From Collinsella aerofaciens (GTDB lineage Bacteria; Actinomycetota; Coriobacteriia; Coriobacteriales; Coriobacteriaceae), in contig NZ_JADNJQ010000014.1 in the NCBI RefSeq assembly GCF_015555045.1, positions 1 to 58,926 of the forward strand: 58,926 bases of DNA. The letters run 5' to 3'. The notes under the pieces were generated by a model. That model searched no databases. It saw nothing but the letters and a program-made list of their open reading frames with translations, and was not told the DNA's origin. The position numbers were made by a program, and so were the translations under genes. Below are positions 1 through 8,468 of this stretch, piece by piece. Position 1 is the first letter of the stretch. Every line of letters begins with the position of its first letter.

Positions 1-30
1 GCGCCTATGGCACTTCAACATCATTGTCGC

Positions 31-76
31 AGCCCCGACCCGCGGTCACGAGCGGGGGCTCCTATCTTTTTAGTGC
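31..76 (+). terminator. possible terminator of an upstream gene
   Basis: An imperfect GC-rich hairpin (AGCCCC...GGGGGCT) is followed by TCTTTTTAG. It would end a plus-strand gene lying left of the window. The stem pairing is imperfect, so this is tentative. Confidence 0.35.
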
Positions 77-167
77 CCTCGGATTGGGTCATAGTGTCTG
101 ACGTTTTTTCGACCTGCATTGTTGCCAAGGTTGGCACCAATGACTAATGCGGTAACTAGCTACGTCG

Positions 168-299
168 GTCCGCTTGACCGGCTGGGTTTCCGAGGTGCCC
201 CAGGTCGCCGCGAGAGAGGAGCGAAGCGTACTTTGGTACGCGAGCGACGGTTTGAGCGGCGAGATGGGGTGCCTCGGGAAGCCGGACGATTAAGCGGAC
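168..299. repeat. 132-bp imperfect palindrome with GCGTAC core
   Basis: The two halves are imperfect inverted copies (outer arms GTCCGCTT / AAGCGGAC) centred on GCGTAC-TTTG-GTACGC at 226-241. About 38 bp around the centre resembles the centre of the palindrome at 3388-3486, although the outer arms are different. It lies directly after the agmatine deiminase stop codon and could act as a transcript 3' end. Confidence 0.7.
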
Positions 300-1495
300 G
301 GTTCCTGCTGCGTAATGCAGTGGATATTTCCACCACCGAAGACGACCTGCTCGGACTGAACGCCGACGCACTTGTAGACGCCCTCGCCCCAGACCTCGTC
401 GTAGATCTTCTGGAGCGTGTCAACGGCAAGCTGATCGTTCTCGTCGCCGTACTGCGGGACGATAACGCCGTGGTTGGTGACCAGGTAGTTCATGTAGGAG
501 GCGATCAGCGGCTCGTCGGCAACGCGCGGCTCGGCGTTCTCGTCGGCGTCGATGGTGTCGCAGGAAGCCTGGTCCATGAACAGCGGGTTCACAGGCATGC
601 AGAGCTTGTAGACCTTCATCTTGCGGCCCTTGGCGTCAACGGCGTTGGAAAGGGTCTCGTAGACAGCATGGCACTGCTCGTAGAACGGATACTCGGGATC
701 GTCAGTCCAGATGCAGGCCATGACGCCCGGAGCGATGAACGTGGCGACGTCATCGATGTGACCGTTGGTCTCCTCGGAGTCGATGCCCTCCTTGACCCAG
801 ATGACCTTCTCGACACCCAGATAATCCTTGAGGTGTTCGTCCATATAGGCGCGAAGTTCCTCGCTCCAGGGCTCGAACTTCCTCTTGAACTTGGGCCAGA
901 TGGACTCGGGATCCTCTTCCTCCTCCAGAACCGCAGAGCAGGTGCGGCCCGGGGAAAGCAGGCACTGGTCGGTCACGACCACGGTACCTTCGCCGTCGAC
1001 GGTGATGGAACCGCCCTCGAGGATCATGTCATCGGGACGATAACGACGACAGCCGGAAAGCTCAGCCATCTTAAGGGCGATCTGCTCGTCCTTGTCCCAC
1101 GGGAAGTACAGGCCGTCGACAAGACCGCCATAAGCGTTGAAGTGCCAGTGGTTGGCGCGCTTATCGCCCTTGCCGTTGATAACAAAAGTGGCAGCGGTGT
1201 CGCGGAACCAAGCGTCGTCGGTGGTCATCTCGATAACGGTAACGTTCTCGTCTTCCTCAAAGACGGCCTTGCAGTTGGCGTAGTCGGCCTGATTGACGCA
1301 TATGGTAACCGGAGTGAACTCGGCAATAGCGCGAGCGATGGCGGCATACTGCTTCTGAGCCGGCTTGGCGCCATGGGCCCAGGTATCGGTGCGATGGGGC
1401 CAGCCCATCCACACGCGATCCTGCGGAGCGAACTCAGCAGGCATAAAGTAGCCGTCGGCCCTAGGGGTGGACTCGGACTCGGTGATCGTACGCAT
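290..1495 (-). CDS. aguA: agmatine deiminase
   Basis: Converts agmatine to N-carbamoylputrescine and ammonia in the cytoplasm. The 401-residue protein has the family's features: FMPAEF and WMGWPHR near the N terminus, EGGSITVDGEG in the middle, TNGHIDD with the catalytic His, and GGGNIHCITQQEP at the C terminus with the nucleophilic Cys at about residue 393. The ATG at 1495 is chosen because GGAGGA lies just upstream; an in-frame extension to 1660 has no such site and poor composition. The neighbouring APC permease probably imports agmatine or exchanges it for putrescine. No putrescine carbamoyltransferase, carbamate kinase or N-carbamoylputrescine amidase lies nearby, so the next step must be encoded elsewhere. 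Confidence 0.93.
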   Translation of the reverse strand: MRTITESESTPRADGYFMPAEFAPQDRVWMGWPHRTDTWAHGAKPAQKQYAAIARAIAEFTPVTICVNQADYANCKAVFEEDENVTVIEMTTDDAWFRDTAATFVINGKGDKRANHWHFNAYGGLVDGLYFPWDKDEQIALKMAELSGCRRYRPDDMILEGGSITVDGEGTVVVTDQCLLSPGRTCSAVLEEEEDPESIWPKFKRKFEPWSEELRAYMDEHLKDYLGVEKVIWVKEGIDSEETNGHIDDVATFIAPGVMACIWTDDPEYPFYEQCHAVYETLSNAVDAKGRKMKVYKLCMPVNPLFMDQASCDTIDADENAEPRVADEPLIASYMNYLVTNHGVIVPQYGDENDQLAVDTLQKIYDEVWGEGVYKCVGVQSEQVVFGGGNIHCITQQEPSA

Positions 1496-1780
1496 AAGAT
1501 TTCCTCCAAATCGAACGATCGCTTGCTGCAGGCGGGTTACCCGCAGCCTAAAACCAAGAGGTGGCGGACGCCCGTTCCCCGGCAAAGGTCGGGGCGCCCG
1601 GCGCCGGTTTTCACGGAGTCGCACCGGCAAGCGACGACGTAACCTGGCGCGCGGAGACAAAACGCACGAAGGATACGGAAGAGAGATTGGGGCGGGCGGT
1701 GGTTACCAGAGCTATCGTTCACACCCACCCCGGGGAATGGTCAAGTAGCGAGGAGGGTTGGAGCCCCGAATCCGGGTGCT
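1496..1780 (-). other. long GC-rich gap between permease and aguA
   Basis: A 285-base gap separates the permease stop from the aguA start on the minus strand. It holds several short GC-rich hairpins (one at about 1570-1600) and the aguA ribosome site, but no convincing small gene. It may be a processed spacer or a structured leader. I could not match it to a known riboswitch consensus. Confidence 0.4.
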
Positions 1781-3220
1781 CTAGTCCTCTTCGGCCTCGG
1801 CGGCCTCCTCAGCGAGACGCTGAGCAGCCAGCTCGGGGGTGAGACCCTTGTACTCGGTCTCGCGACCCTTAGCACTGACGACGCGGACAACCTCGCCAAT
1901 AAGCAAAAGCACGATGAAGATAACGATCATCGGGACCTTATCGCCAATCTCATCGACAGAGAACGGAATCAGCGTTGCAACGATAGCCAGAATCAGCTCG
2001 ATGCAGGGAATAGCCAGCATGACCTTCATCATGGCACCCTTAAACGGGAACGTGAAGATGCGCTCGCGGTTCGGGTCGTTCTTGCGAAGGTTGAGGAACG
2101 CCGGGAACATCGGGATATAAGTGAGCAGCAGAAAGACGACGGAGGTGCCGAAGAGCATCCAGAAAACACCGTTGGAGATGGCGTCAATGGGAACCAGCTG
2201 CAGGCACAGCACCAGGGAGGCAACGATGGCGTTGACCAGGTTGGCGCCGTTGGGCATATCGTCATCCGAGATCATCGAGGCAAAGACCTTGGGCATGTTG
2301 CCGTGCTCGGCAGCGTAGCGAGCAACGGAGTTGACACCAAAGGACCAAGCAGCCATGTTGGCAAACAGGGTGATCAGGAAGGCGATGCAGATGATCTTAA
2401 AGATCATGGAGTCGCCCACCATGGTCTGGACAGCGTAGATCATGCCGTAGTCGGGATCGATGGAATCGGCCGGCACAGCAGCGCCGATGCCAAAACCAGC
2501 GAACAGGTAGATCACGGCGATAGACAGGCCGCCAACGATGATAGCCTTGGGGATATCGCGAGCGGGATCGGCCATATCGTCGGTCATGGTGCAGATGACC
2601 TCGAAGCCCATGAAGTTAAAGATGATGATCGACAGGTAGCCAAGCGCGTTGGTGTTGGTGAGCTCGGGCAAGAAGGTGGCAGCGGACATATCGTTCGCAA
2701 AGCCGTTCTCTATGGCGTACCAGATGCCCAAAGCGCCGACGATAACGGCAACGGCAACCTTGATGATGGCGCCGCCGTTCAGGACCCACTCGGAGTCGGC
2801 AGCCTTGGAGCGACCCATAAGATAGACGATCCACACAAAGGCAAGGTCGATACCAATCTTGGCAATCAGATTGAACTCGACGCCAAAGACCATACCCAAA
2901 ATGTCAGGGAACATGGTGGCCAGCGAGGCAATCCACAGCGGGTAGTTAACCCAGTAGTAGTACGAAATGCGGGCGCCCCACTTGTCGCCCAGGCCATCGC
3001 GTACCCAGTCGTAAATGCCGCCCTCACCGTCATAGGTAGTGCCGAGCTCGGCAACGACCATGCCATAGGGGAGCAGGAAGGTCAGAATCAGGAAGATCCA
3101 CCAGAAGAACTGCTGGTTGCCAATGGCAGCAGCAGGTGCGGCGGCCTCGCAAACGAAGACGACGCAGATGATGGTCGAGATGACCGTCAAGAAGGAAAGC
3201 TTTTTCTTTCCGTCGCTCAT
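1781..3220 (-). CDS. APC-family amino acid/polyamine permease or antiporter
   Basis: A 479-residue integral membrane protein with about 12 hydrophobic segments. The N-terminal half (residues 1-90) has a first helix followed by AAAPAAAIGNQ and the loop GTTYDGEGGIYDWVRD, typical of glutamate:GABA- and agmatine:putrescine-type antiporters of the APC superfamily. The C-terminal tail is acidic. The start at 3220 follows AAGGAG. It lies upstream of aguA on the same strand with a 285-base gap, which makes agmatine/putrescine exchange the likeliest role; the substrate is inferred from context only. Confidence 0.85.
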   Translation of the reverse strand: MSDGKKKLSFLTVISTIICVVFVCEAAAPAAAIGNQQFFWWIFLILTFLLPYGMVVAELGTTYDGEGGIYDWVRDGLGDKWGARISYYYWVNYPLWIASLATMFPDILGMVFGVEFNLIAKIGIDLAFVWIVYLMGRSKAADSEWVLNGGAIIKVAVAVIVGALGIWYAIENGFANDMSAATFLPELTNTNALGYLSIIIFNFMGFEVICTMTDDMADPARDIPKAIIVGGLSIAVIYLFAGFGIGAAVPADSIDPDYGMIYAVQTMVGDSMIFKIICIAFLITLFANMAAWSFGVNSVARYAAEHGNMPKVFASMISDDDMPNGANLVNAIVASLVLCLQLVPIDAISNGVFWMLFGTSVVFLLLTYIPMFPAFLNLRKNDPNRERIFTFPFKGAMMKVMLAIPCIELILAIVATLIPFSVDEIGDKVPMIVIFIVLLLIGEVVRVVSAKGRETEYKGLTPELAAQRLAEEAAEAEED

Positions 3221-3346
3221 GATGAGCTCCTTCGCTCAGTCTTGGACAAATCGAGGTCCTTAAGATATTAAGGCAATTGCCGGGCCTCGGTGAGCGGGCG
3301 ACAGGAGACGAGCATCCGCCGCCCGCAAACGTGCTTCTACGATGAA

Positions 3347-3490
3347 GTTACGCGGTTTTACCAAACCGCGTAACGGCTCGACGCTGCAAACGCCCCTAAG
3401 CGGCAATCTGACGTTCAATCGTCGGTCGCGTACCAAAAGTACGCTTCCCTCCTCTTTCACGTCACCTTGCTCGCTTAGGGGCGTTTTCGC
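3347..3490. repeat. palindromic element, copy A (forward)
   Basis: Two nested parts are seen. The first is a perfect 12-bp-arm hairpin GTTACGCGGTTT/AAACCGCGTAAC at 3347-3374. The second is a larger palindrome at 3388-3486, opening with AAACGCCCCTAAGCG and closing with its complement, centred on GCGTAC...GTACGC. The same element recurs inverted at 16199-16342, and its centre resembles that of 168-299. It fills much of the gap between the APC permease and the ABC permease. Confidence 0.8.
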
Positions 3491-3530
3491 TGACCTATGC
3501 TCAACCTACGATAATTCCAAGCTGAACGAG

Positions 3531-5753
3531 TTACTCGCTGTAGCGGGTGGCGATGGCGGCTCGCACCATGCCGGTGCTCATGAGGTAGGTCACCAGGAAG
3601 TAGCCACCGTATGCTGCCAGGAAGATTGCACAGGTGAGGCCCACGGTGCCGCCGATGCTCATATTTCCGAAAATGCTCACCAGCTCGATGATCACCTTAA
3701 GTGCCACAAAGGAGTGCGCCAGGCCCACTGCCAGCGGGAACAGGAAGAATACCGCTTGCTGCGCCATCACCGAATGGCAAATCTTGCGGTCCTCACAGCC
3801 GATCTGTGCCAGCACACGATAGCTGCGGCTGCCGTCGGCCACGTTGGAGAGTTGCTGGATCGACAGAATCGCCGCGCATGCAACGACCAATACAAAGCCG
3901 ATGTAGATGGCTAGGTAGCTAATAAGACCGTTCATTTGCGCTGCTTGCGTGTACATCTCGGAGCGTGTGATGAAGGTTCCCCACGACCCCGACTCCTTGC
4001 CGTCAACGAGCAGATTGTCGAGCACAGTGTATTTAATACTCTCGTCTGCCTCGGTCGTATCCATCCCCTGTTTGTAGTTAACGAGCAGGCTACTGGAATA
4101 CGGCTGCAGATTAAGCTGGGACAACAGCTCGTCGGCAACGACGACGGTACCCGGATTACTGCCCATCGCCGAGTTGGCGATGGCCGCCGCATCTTCGTCC
4201 GACTTATCGGTTGCGGGCTTGAGCGTATGCCCGCCCAAGGTAAGGGCATGGCCGCCAGCCATATACTTGGTGTACAGGTCGACCAGCTCGCCGCCCATAT
4301 CACACGTGAGCAGATACTGGTCGTGACCGATGTGCACCGGCTCCTCGCCCATCATCTGACGCAGTTTGTTGTACTGGCTCGCCGGCGTCACAAACAGACC
4401 CATCGTATCGGCATTGCTACCCCCGAACGCCTTGGGAAGCTTTTCGCCCATGGCCTTGCACATTTCACTTGGAGTCACCGAAGGATCCGAACCGCCAAGC
4501 GGGTAACTCAGATACGAATCGATCTGCACATGCTCACCGGCAACATCGGCGATATTGACCTTCTTGCCGGTCTCGTCGTTGTTGTCCGCCGACTTGCCCT
4601 TACGATCGCCGTGCCATGGATCGCCGTGCCATGCGGAGTACAAATCGACCGTACTATCGGCCAGCACCATGCGATCGGCTTCAGACGGATTGATGTACTC
4701 TTTGTAGTAGTCGAGCGTATCGGGCGTGTAATAGACATACGTCTGAGACACGTCTACAGGGTTATAGCGCTCCAGGTTTTCGTTCATCACGTTGGCAATC
4801 GACATACCGCACGTCACCGAGGTGATGGCCAAAAACAGGAGCATCGCGATGACGCCCATCGAAAAGCACACCGTGTTGACCTTGGCCGCAAGCTGGCGCA
4901 CGGTAAACATGTTGAGGCCGCGCCAATACACGCCGCGCAGGCTCTGCAGCAGCTTGATGAGCATGCCCGAGAGTCCCCAGAACAGGGCAAAGGTGCCCAC
5001 GGTAACCATAGCGGTCGTAATGCCAAACTGGTTCATGGCCTCTTGCAGCTTGCTGTCCGTCGCGGTTAGCGGGAACCCATCACGTAGCAGACGGTAATAG
5101 GCCACGCCCACAAGCACCACGCCCACGGCAAAGATGGCAATCGCAATCCAGGGGTTGCGTGTCTTGATGCTCTCGTTGCGACGCTCGGCACCCATAAGCT
5201 CGATGAGTTTGGTACGACGCACGGCGCGAAGGTTCAGCAGTAGCGTGAGCACAAACATTACGAGCATGCAGGCAAGGGTCAGATTGAACGCATGCACCGA
5301 GAAAAAGAAGTGGAAATTGGCGATCTGCGTCTTAAAGAGCGAGGCCGTAAAGAACGTCATGAGCTGGGAGAGTCCCACACCCAGCACAATGCCGGCGACA
5401 AAGGCCACGACCGAGACAATCACCGTCTCGAGCGCCATGATCGTGGCGACGCGCCCGCGCCCCATGCCGAGCACCTGGTACAGGCCAAACTCCTTCTTGC
5501 GGCGTTTCATGATGAAGTTATTGGCATACACCATCAAAAAGGCCATGACACCGGCCAAAAAGTACGTCAGGTCGCCGAGCATGCTGCCCATAACCTGCGC
5601 CAAGCCCTTTTCATCGATGCCGGCGATGTCGACTTGCATCGAGATGGTGTTAAAGGCATAGAAGACCGTGACGCCCAGGGTGAGCGTCAAAAGGTAGACG
5701 AGGTAGTCGCGGCCGGCGCGGCGGACGTTGCCCCAAGCGAGTTTACAGAGCAT
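3531..5753 (-). CDS. FtsX-like ABC transporter permease (BceB type)
   Basis: A membrane protein of about 740 residues that forms the permease half of an ABC exporter with the ATPase encoded just upstream. It opens with MLCKLAWGNVRRAGRDYLVY, typical of BceB/VraG-like permeases. Four helices surround the FtsX signature KKEFGLYQVLGMGRGRV (residues ~85-105). A large extracellular domain spans roughly residues 320-590, and three C-terminal helices follow. The ATG at 5753 overlaps the ATPase stop by 11 bases (coupling); a GTG at 5765 is an alternative. Relatives confer peptide-antibiotic resistance, but the usual adjacent two-component system is absent. The external domain contains a 15-bp tandem duplication (WHGDPWHGD). 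Confidence 0.85.
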   Translation of the reverse strand: MLCKLAWGNVRRAGRDYLVYLLTLTLGVTVFYAFNTISMQVDIAGIDEKGLAQVMGSMLGDLTYFLAGVMAFLMVYANNFIMKRRKKEFGLYQVLGMGRGRVATIMALETVIVSVVAFVAGIVLGVGLSQLMTFFTASLFKTQIANFHFFFSVHAFNLTLACMLVMFVLTLLLNLRAVRRTKLIELMGAERRNESIKTRNPWIAIAIFAVGVVLVGVAYYRLLRDGFPLTATDSKLQEAMNQFGITTAMVTVGTFALFWGLSGMLIKLLQSLRGVYWRGLNMFTVRQLAAKVNTVCFSMGVIAMLLFLAITSVTCGMSIANVMNENLERYNPVDVSQTYVYYTPDTLDYYKEYINPSEADRMVLADSTVDLYSAWHGDPWHGDRKGKSADNNDETGKKVNIADVAGEHVQIDSYLSYPLGGSDPSVTPSEMCKAMGEKLPKAFGGSNADTMGLFVTPASQYNKLRQMMGEEPVHIGHDQYLLTCDMGGELVDLYTKYMAGGHALTLGGHTLKPATDKSDEDAAAIANSAMGSNPGTVVVADELLSQLNLQPYSSSLLVNYKQGMDTTEADESIKYTVLDNLLVDGKESGSWGTFITRSEMYTQAAQMNGLISYLAIYIGFVLVVACAAILSIQQLSNVADGSRSYRVLAQIGCEDRKICHSVMAQQAVFFLFPLAVGLAHSFVALKVIIELVSIFGNMSIGGTVGLTCAIFLAAYGGYFLVTYLMSTGMVRAAIATRYSE

Positions 5754-6528
5754 CGGAGCCCTCACCGCCCATCATGGCAACGACCTCCATAATGCGGTCG
5801 AAGAACTCTCGGCGGTCGGTGTCGCCGCGGCGCAGCTCGGTGAAGATCTTGCCGTCGCGAATGAACAGCACGCGGCTCGTGTAGCTGGCGGCAAAGCTGT
5901 CGTGCGTGACCATGAGCACGGTGGCGCGTAGGCGGCGGTTAAGGGCCTCCAGGCTCTCGAGCAGCAGGCGAGCGCTCTTGGAATCGAGGGCGCCGGTGGG
6001 CTCGTCGGCCATGATCATGGTTGGGTCGGTGACGAGCGCGCGAGCCGCGGCAACGCGCTGCTGCTGACCGCCGGACATCTGGTAGGGATACTTGTCGAGC
6101 ACCTGACTGATGGACAGACGCGCGGCCACATCCTGCACGCGGGTCGAGATCTCTGCAGAGTTTGTGCGGGCGATGGTGAGCGGCAGGGCGATGTTCTCGC
6201 GTGCCGTGAGCGTATCGAGCAGGTTGGAGTCCTGGAAGATAAAGCCGAGCTCCTCGCGGCGGAACTGCGAAAGCTTAGCCTGCTTCATGCGCGTAACGTC
6301 CTGCCCGTTGATGCGAATGGTGCCGCTCGTGGCGCTATCGATGGTCGACACGCAGTTGAGCAGGGTCGACTTGCCCGAGCCCGAAGCGCCCATGATGCCC
6401 ACGAACTCACCGCGGTTGACGGTAAAGCTGACGTCGTTGAGCGCGCGGGTCACGTTGCCCAGCGCCCCATATACCTTTTCGAGATGCGCGACCTCCAGTA
6501 CTGGGGTCGCCATGTGCGTGGTTTGCAT
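5743..6528 (-). CDS. ABC transporter ATP-binding protein (BceA/MacB type)
   Basis: A 261-residue ATPase driving the FtsX-like permease that follows it. Walker A is GASGSGKST (~residues 49-57), the Q-loop is FIFQDSNLLD, the ABC signature is MSGGQQQRVAAARAL, Walker B is MIMADEPTGALD, and the switch His is in MVTHD. The ATG at 6528 has AAAGGA seven bases upstream; an internal ATG at 6513 is less well placed. The gene overlaps the permease start, so the two form one operon. Substrate unknown; by family, antimicrobial peptides or lipid-linked molecules are likely. Confidence 0.92.
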   Translation of the reverse strand: MQTTHMATPVLEVAHLEKVYGALGNVTRALNDVSFTVNRGEFVGIMGASGSGKSTLLNCVSTIDSATSGTIRINGQDVTRMKQAKLSQFRREELGFIFQDSNLLDTLTARENIALPLTIARTNSAEISTRVQDVAARLSISQVLDKYPYQMSGGQQQRVAAARALVTDPTMIMADEPTGALDSKSARLLLESLEALNRRLRATVLMVTHDSFAASYTSRVLFIRDGKIFTELRRGDTDRREFFDRIMEVVAMMGGEGSDAL

Positions 6529-6632
6529 ACCGAGTCCTTTCTTGCGATTAGTCTACGGCATCTATAGTCGCAAGAAGACGAGTCGGCTACCATCGATATG
6601 GCTTACGCTTGCCTTACCGTTATGTAAGGTAC

Positions 6633-6745
6633 GGGTAGTCTTTTTGGGACGGGGCTTTTTTAGCTACCCCATCCGAAGCCTTCGAAGCATGAGGCTGCAT
6701 TTGACATAGGGCAGCTAAAAAAGCCCCGTCCCAAAAAGACTACCC
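6633..6745. repeat. 113-bp inverted repeat with perfect 33-bp arms
   Basis: Left arm 6633-6665 and right arm 6713-6745 are exact inverted complements (starting GGGTAGTCTTTTTGGGAC). The 47-base centre has a further small hairpin. It lies between two divergently transcribed genes, 33 bases before the Nudix-Vsr start, so it would form a very stable hairpin in that gene's leader if transcription begins upstream. Confidence 0.85.
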
Positions 6746-6777
6746 TGCCACTTGTTGATGTTGAGAGAGGACTCCTG

Positions 6778-7767
6778 TTGAAGACTGTTCATGTTGCCGC
6801 TGGGATCATTCGCAAGGAAGGATCTGACGAGCTGCTTGCCGTGCAGCGCGGCTACGGCGACATGCAGGGACTTTGGGAGTTTCCCGGCGGCAAGCTCATG
6901 CGCGGCGAGTCGCCCGAGGACGCCGTACGCCGCGAGCTCATGGAAGAGCTGCAGGTAAAAGTCACCAACCTGCGCGATTTTTACACCGTTGAGTATGACT
7001 ACCCCGATTTTCATCTCTCGATGGAGTGCTACTACTGCTCGCTCGCCGATGAATCTGATGAGCCCCAGAAGCACGACCGCCAGCTCGATATCCGCTGGAT
7101 TCCGCGCACCTCGCTTGCCACCGTTGAGTGGATGCCCGCCGACAAAGGGCTTATCGATGCTCTGATTGAGTTGAGGGAAGACCGGCTTAAGGCCAACAGC
7201 ACTGCCAAAGATGCCGACGCCGCCACGGCCGACGAGCCCGCCACCAAACCCAAGCGCAAAGCCAAGCGCCGCAGCAAGAAGCGTCCCAAGCCCGGCCTGC
7301 TCGACGGCATCGATACCTCGGACCTCTCCGCTGACGAGCGCGAACTGGTCCGCCGTCGCGCCGCCATCAAAAAGTCCATGAAGGGCAACAAACGCGCCAA
7401 CACCAAGCCCGAGCTGCTCGTACGACAGCGCCTGCGCGCCGCAGGCCTTACGGGGTACCGTCTGGAATGGAAGGTGCCCGGAAAACCCGACATCGCCTTC
7501 CCCGGCCGCAAGATCGCCATCTTCGTCAACGGCTGCTTTTGGCACCGCTGCCCCAAATGCAACCCTAGCCAGCCCAAGCGCAACGTTGAGTTTTGGGAGG
7601 CAAAGTTTCGCCGCAACGTCGAGCGCGACCGCGCTGCCGTGGCAGCACTCATTCAAATGGGCTGGACGCCCATAACCATCTGGGAATGTGAGCTCAAAAA
7701 GGACCGCATCGACGCCACGATGGAAAAGGTCATCGAGCAGGTGCGAGACGCAGAGCCGCAGCGCTAA
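6778..7767 (+). CDS. Nudix hydrolase fused to Vsr-like mismatch endonuclease
   Basis: A 329-residue two-domain protein. Residues 1-130 are a MutT-like Nudix domain with an intact box at 38-60 (G-x5-E-x7-REL-x-EE-L), expected to clean oxidised nucleotides. Residues ~150-170 are a basic linker (KPKRKAKRRSKKRPK). Residues ~200-325 are a very-short-patch repair endonuclease: KGNKRANTKPE, KPDIAFPGRKIAIFVNGCFWHRCPKC split by the usual Asp and His residues, FWEAKFRRNVERD and ITIWECEL. The start is a TTG at 6778 with GAGAGG seven bases upstream; no in-frame ATG precedes the Nudix domain. Vsr normally nicks T:G mismatches at methylated sites, yet no cytosine methyltransferase is nearby. Confidence 0.9.
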   Translation: MKTVHVAAGIIRKEGSDELLAVQRGYGDMQGLWEFPGGKLMRGESPEDAVRRELMEELQVKVTNLRDFYTVEYDYPDFHLSMECYYCSLADESDEPQKHDRQLDIRWIPRTSLATVEWMPADKGLIDALIELREDRLKANSTAKDADAATADEPATKPKRKAKRRSKKRPKPGLLDGIDTSDLSADERELVRRRAAIKKSMKGNKRANTKPELLVRQRLRAAGLTGYRLEWKVPGKPDIAFPGRKIAIFVNGCFWHRCPKCNPSQPKRNVEFWEAKFRRNVERDRAAVAALIQMGWTPITIWECELKKDRIDATMEKVIEQVRDAEPQR

Positions 7768-8020
7768 CAGCGAGCATTCACACGCTCCGCACGTCTGCGC
7801 CACATCCACGTCACAAACCTTAGAAAGCCCTTAAGCTCCCAACCTTTCAAGAGTGTTACTCAATGCCTCTGACCTGCAGTTTCATCGTAACACCAAACCA
7901 GGTTAAGCCTTTCTTTAGCGCTTCTTTGCAGCAGCCGCGGCATAATACTGCCAACGCACGGGACCTAGCAGCATACCCCGAGCGCAATCTTTTGGTGGAC
8001 ATCGAGGAGGCCGCATAAGC
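7768..8020. other. intergenic region, no clear gene
   Basis: No convincing coding sequence or hairpin terminator is visible between the Nudix-Vsr stop and the small possible gene at 8021. Base composition is lower in G+C than the surroundings. Confidence 0.4.
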
Positions 8021-8230
8021 ATGCATTCTTCCAATGCCGTAGCACGGCAGCCATCCCTAAAACATGCAGACCTTTTCTCCTTCCCCCCGACACAGAGAAA
8101 CGGCCTCCTCGACTCCCCCACCACAAAAGCCAAACGCTCAACCGACCAGGAACTCAACCTGCGAGCATCCTTCGAAAAGCTCCAAGCATCCCTAAACAAG
8201 TCATTCCCCAACCAAGCCCGGGCATACTAA
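8021..8230 (+). CDS. possible small protein of unknown function
   Basis: A 69-codon frame preceded by GAGGAGG about ten bases before its ATG. The product is hydrophilic, with the C-terminal part (about residues 40-66) able to form an amphipathic helix. No family is recognised, codon use differs from the neighbours, and an overlapping frame exists on the other strand. It could be a decayed gene or chance. Confidence 0.25.
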   Translation: MHSSNAVARQPSLKHADLFSFPPTQRNGLLDSPTTKAKRSTDQELNLRASFEKLQASLNKSFPNQARAY

Positions 8231-8299
8231 CCCCTCATCAACAAAGCGCCCCTCGCGCACCACCCATTTCCGCCCCAACGCCACAAGGGCGATCGAGCA

Positions 8300-8444
8300 G
8301 GGCCGTCCGGAAACGGAAAAGGGCCTATCTCTCAGAACATTCCGCAGGACGGAGGAAGCCCCGCAGCGCGTAGCGCGCAGCGGGGCTTCCGACATGTCCG
8401 AGGACGTTCTGAGAGATAGGCCCTTTTCCGTTTCCGGACGGCCC
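8300..8444. repeat. 145-bp inverted repeat with perfect 39-bp arms
   Basis: The arms 8300-8338 and 8406-8444 are exact inverted complements (beginning GGGCCGTCCGGAAACGG). The centre contains a second perfect palindrome GGAAGCCCCGC/GCGGGGCTTCC. It lies immediately downstream of the aldolase gene, so it could protect or terminate that transcript. No coding capacity for a transposase is present. Confidence 0.85.
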
Positions 8445-8468
8445 GGTGGGATCAGAGTACCCTTGCTG

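Noticed and set aside
1496-1780. A riboswitch (cobalamin or guanidine type) before aguA
   Set aside because: A stretch on the minus strand vaguely resembles a cobalamin box, but the core motifs are not in the right order and the gene context does not fit. Left as an unexplained gap.
6633-6745. An insertion sequence
   Set aside because: There are long inverted arms but only 47 bases between them and no transposase frame; the same holds for the other palindromes.
7915-8211. A 98-codon minus-strand frame opposite the small gene at 8021
   Set aside because: No ribosome site, odd composition, no family match.
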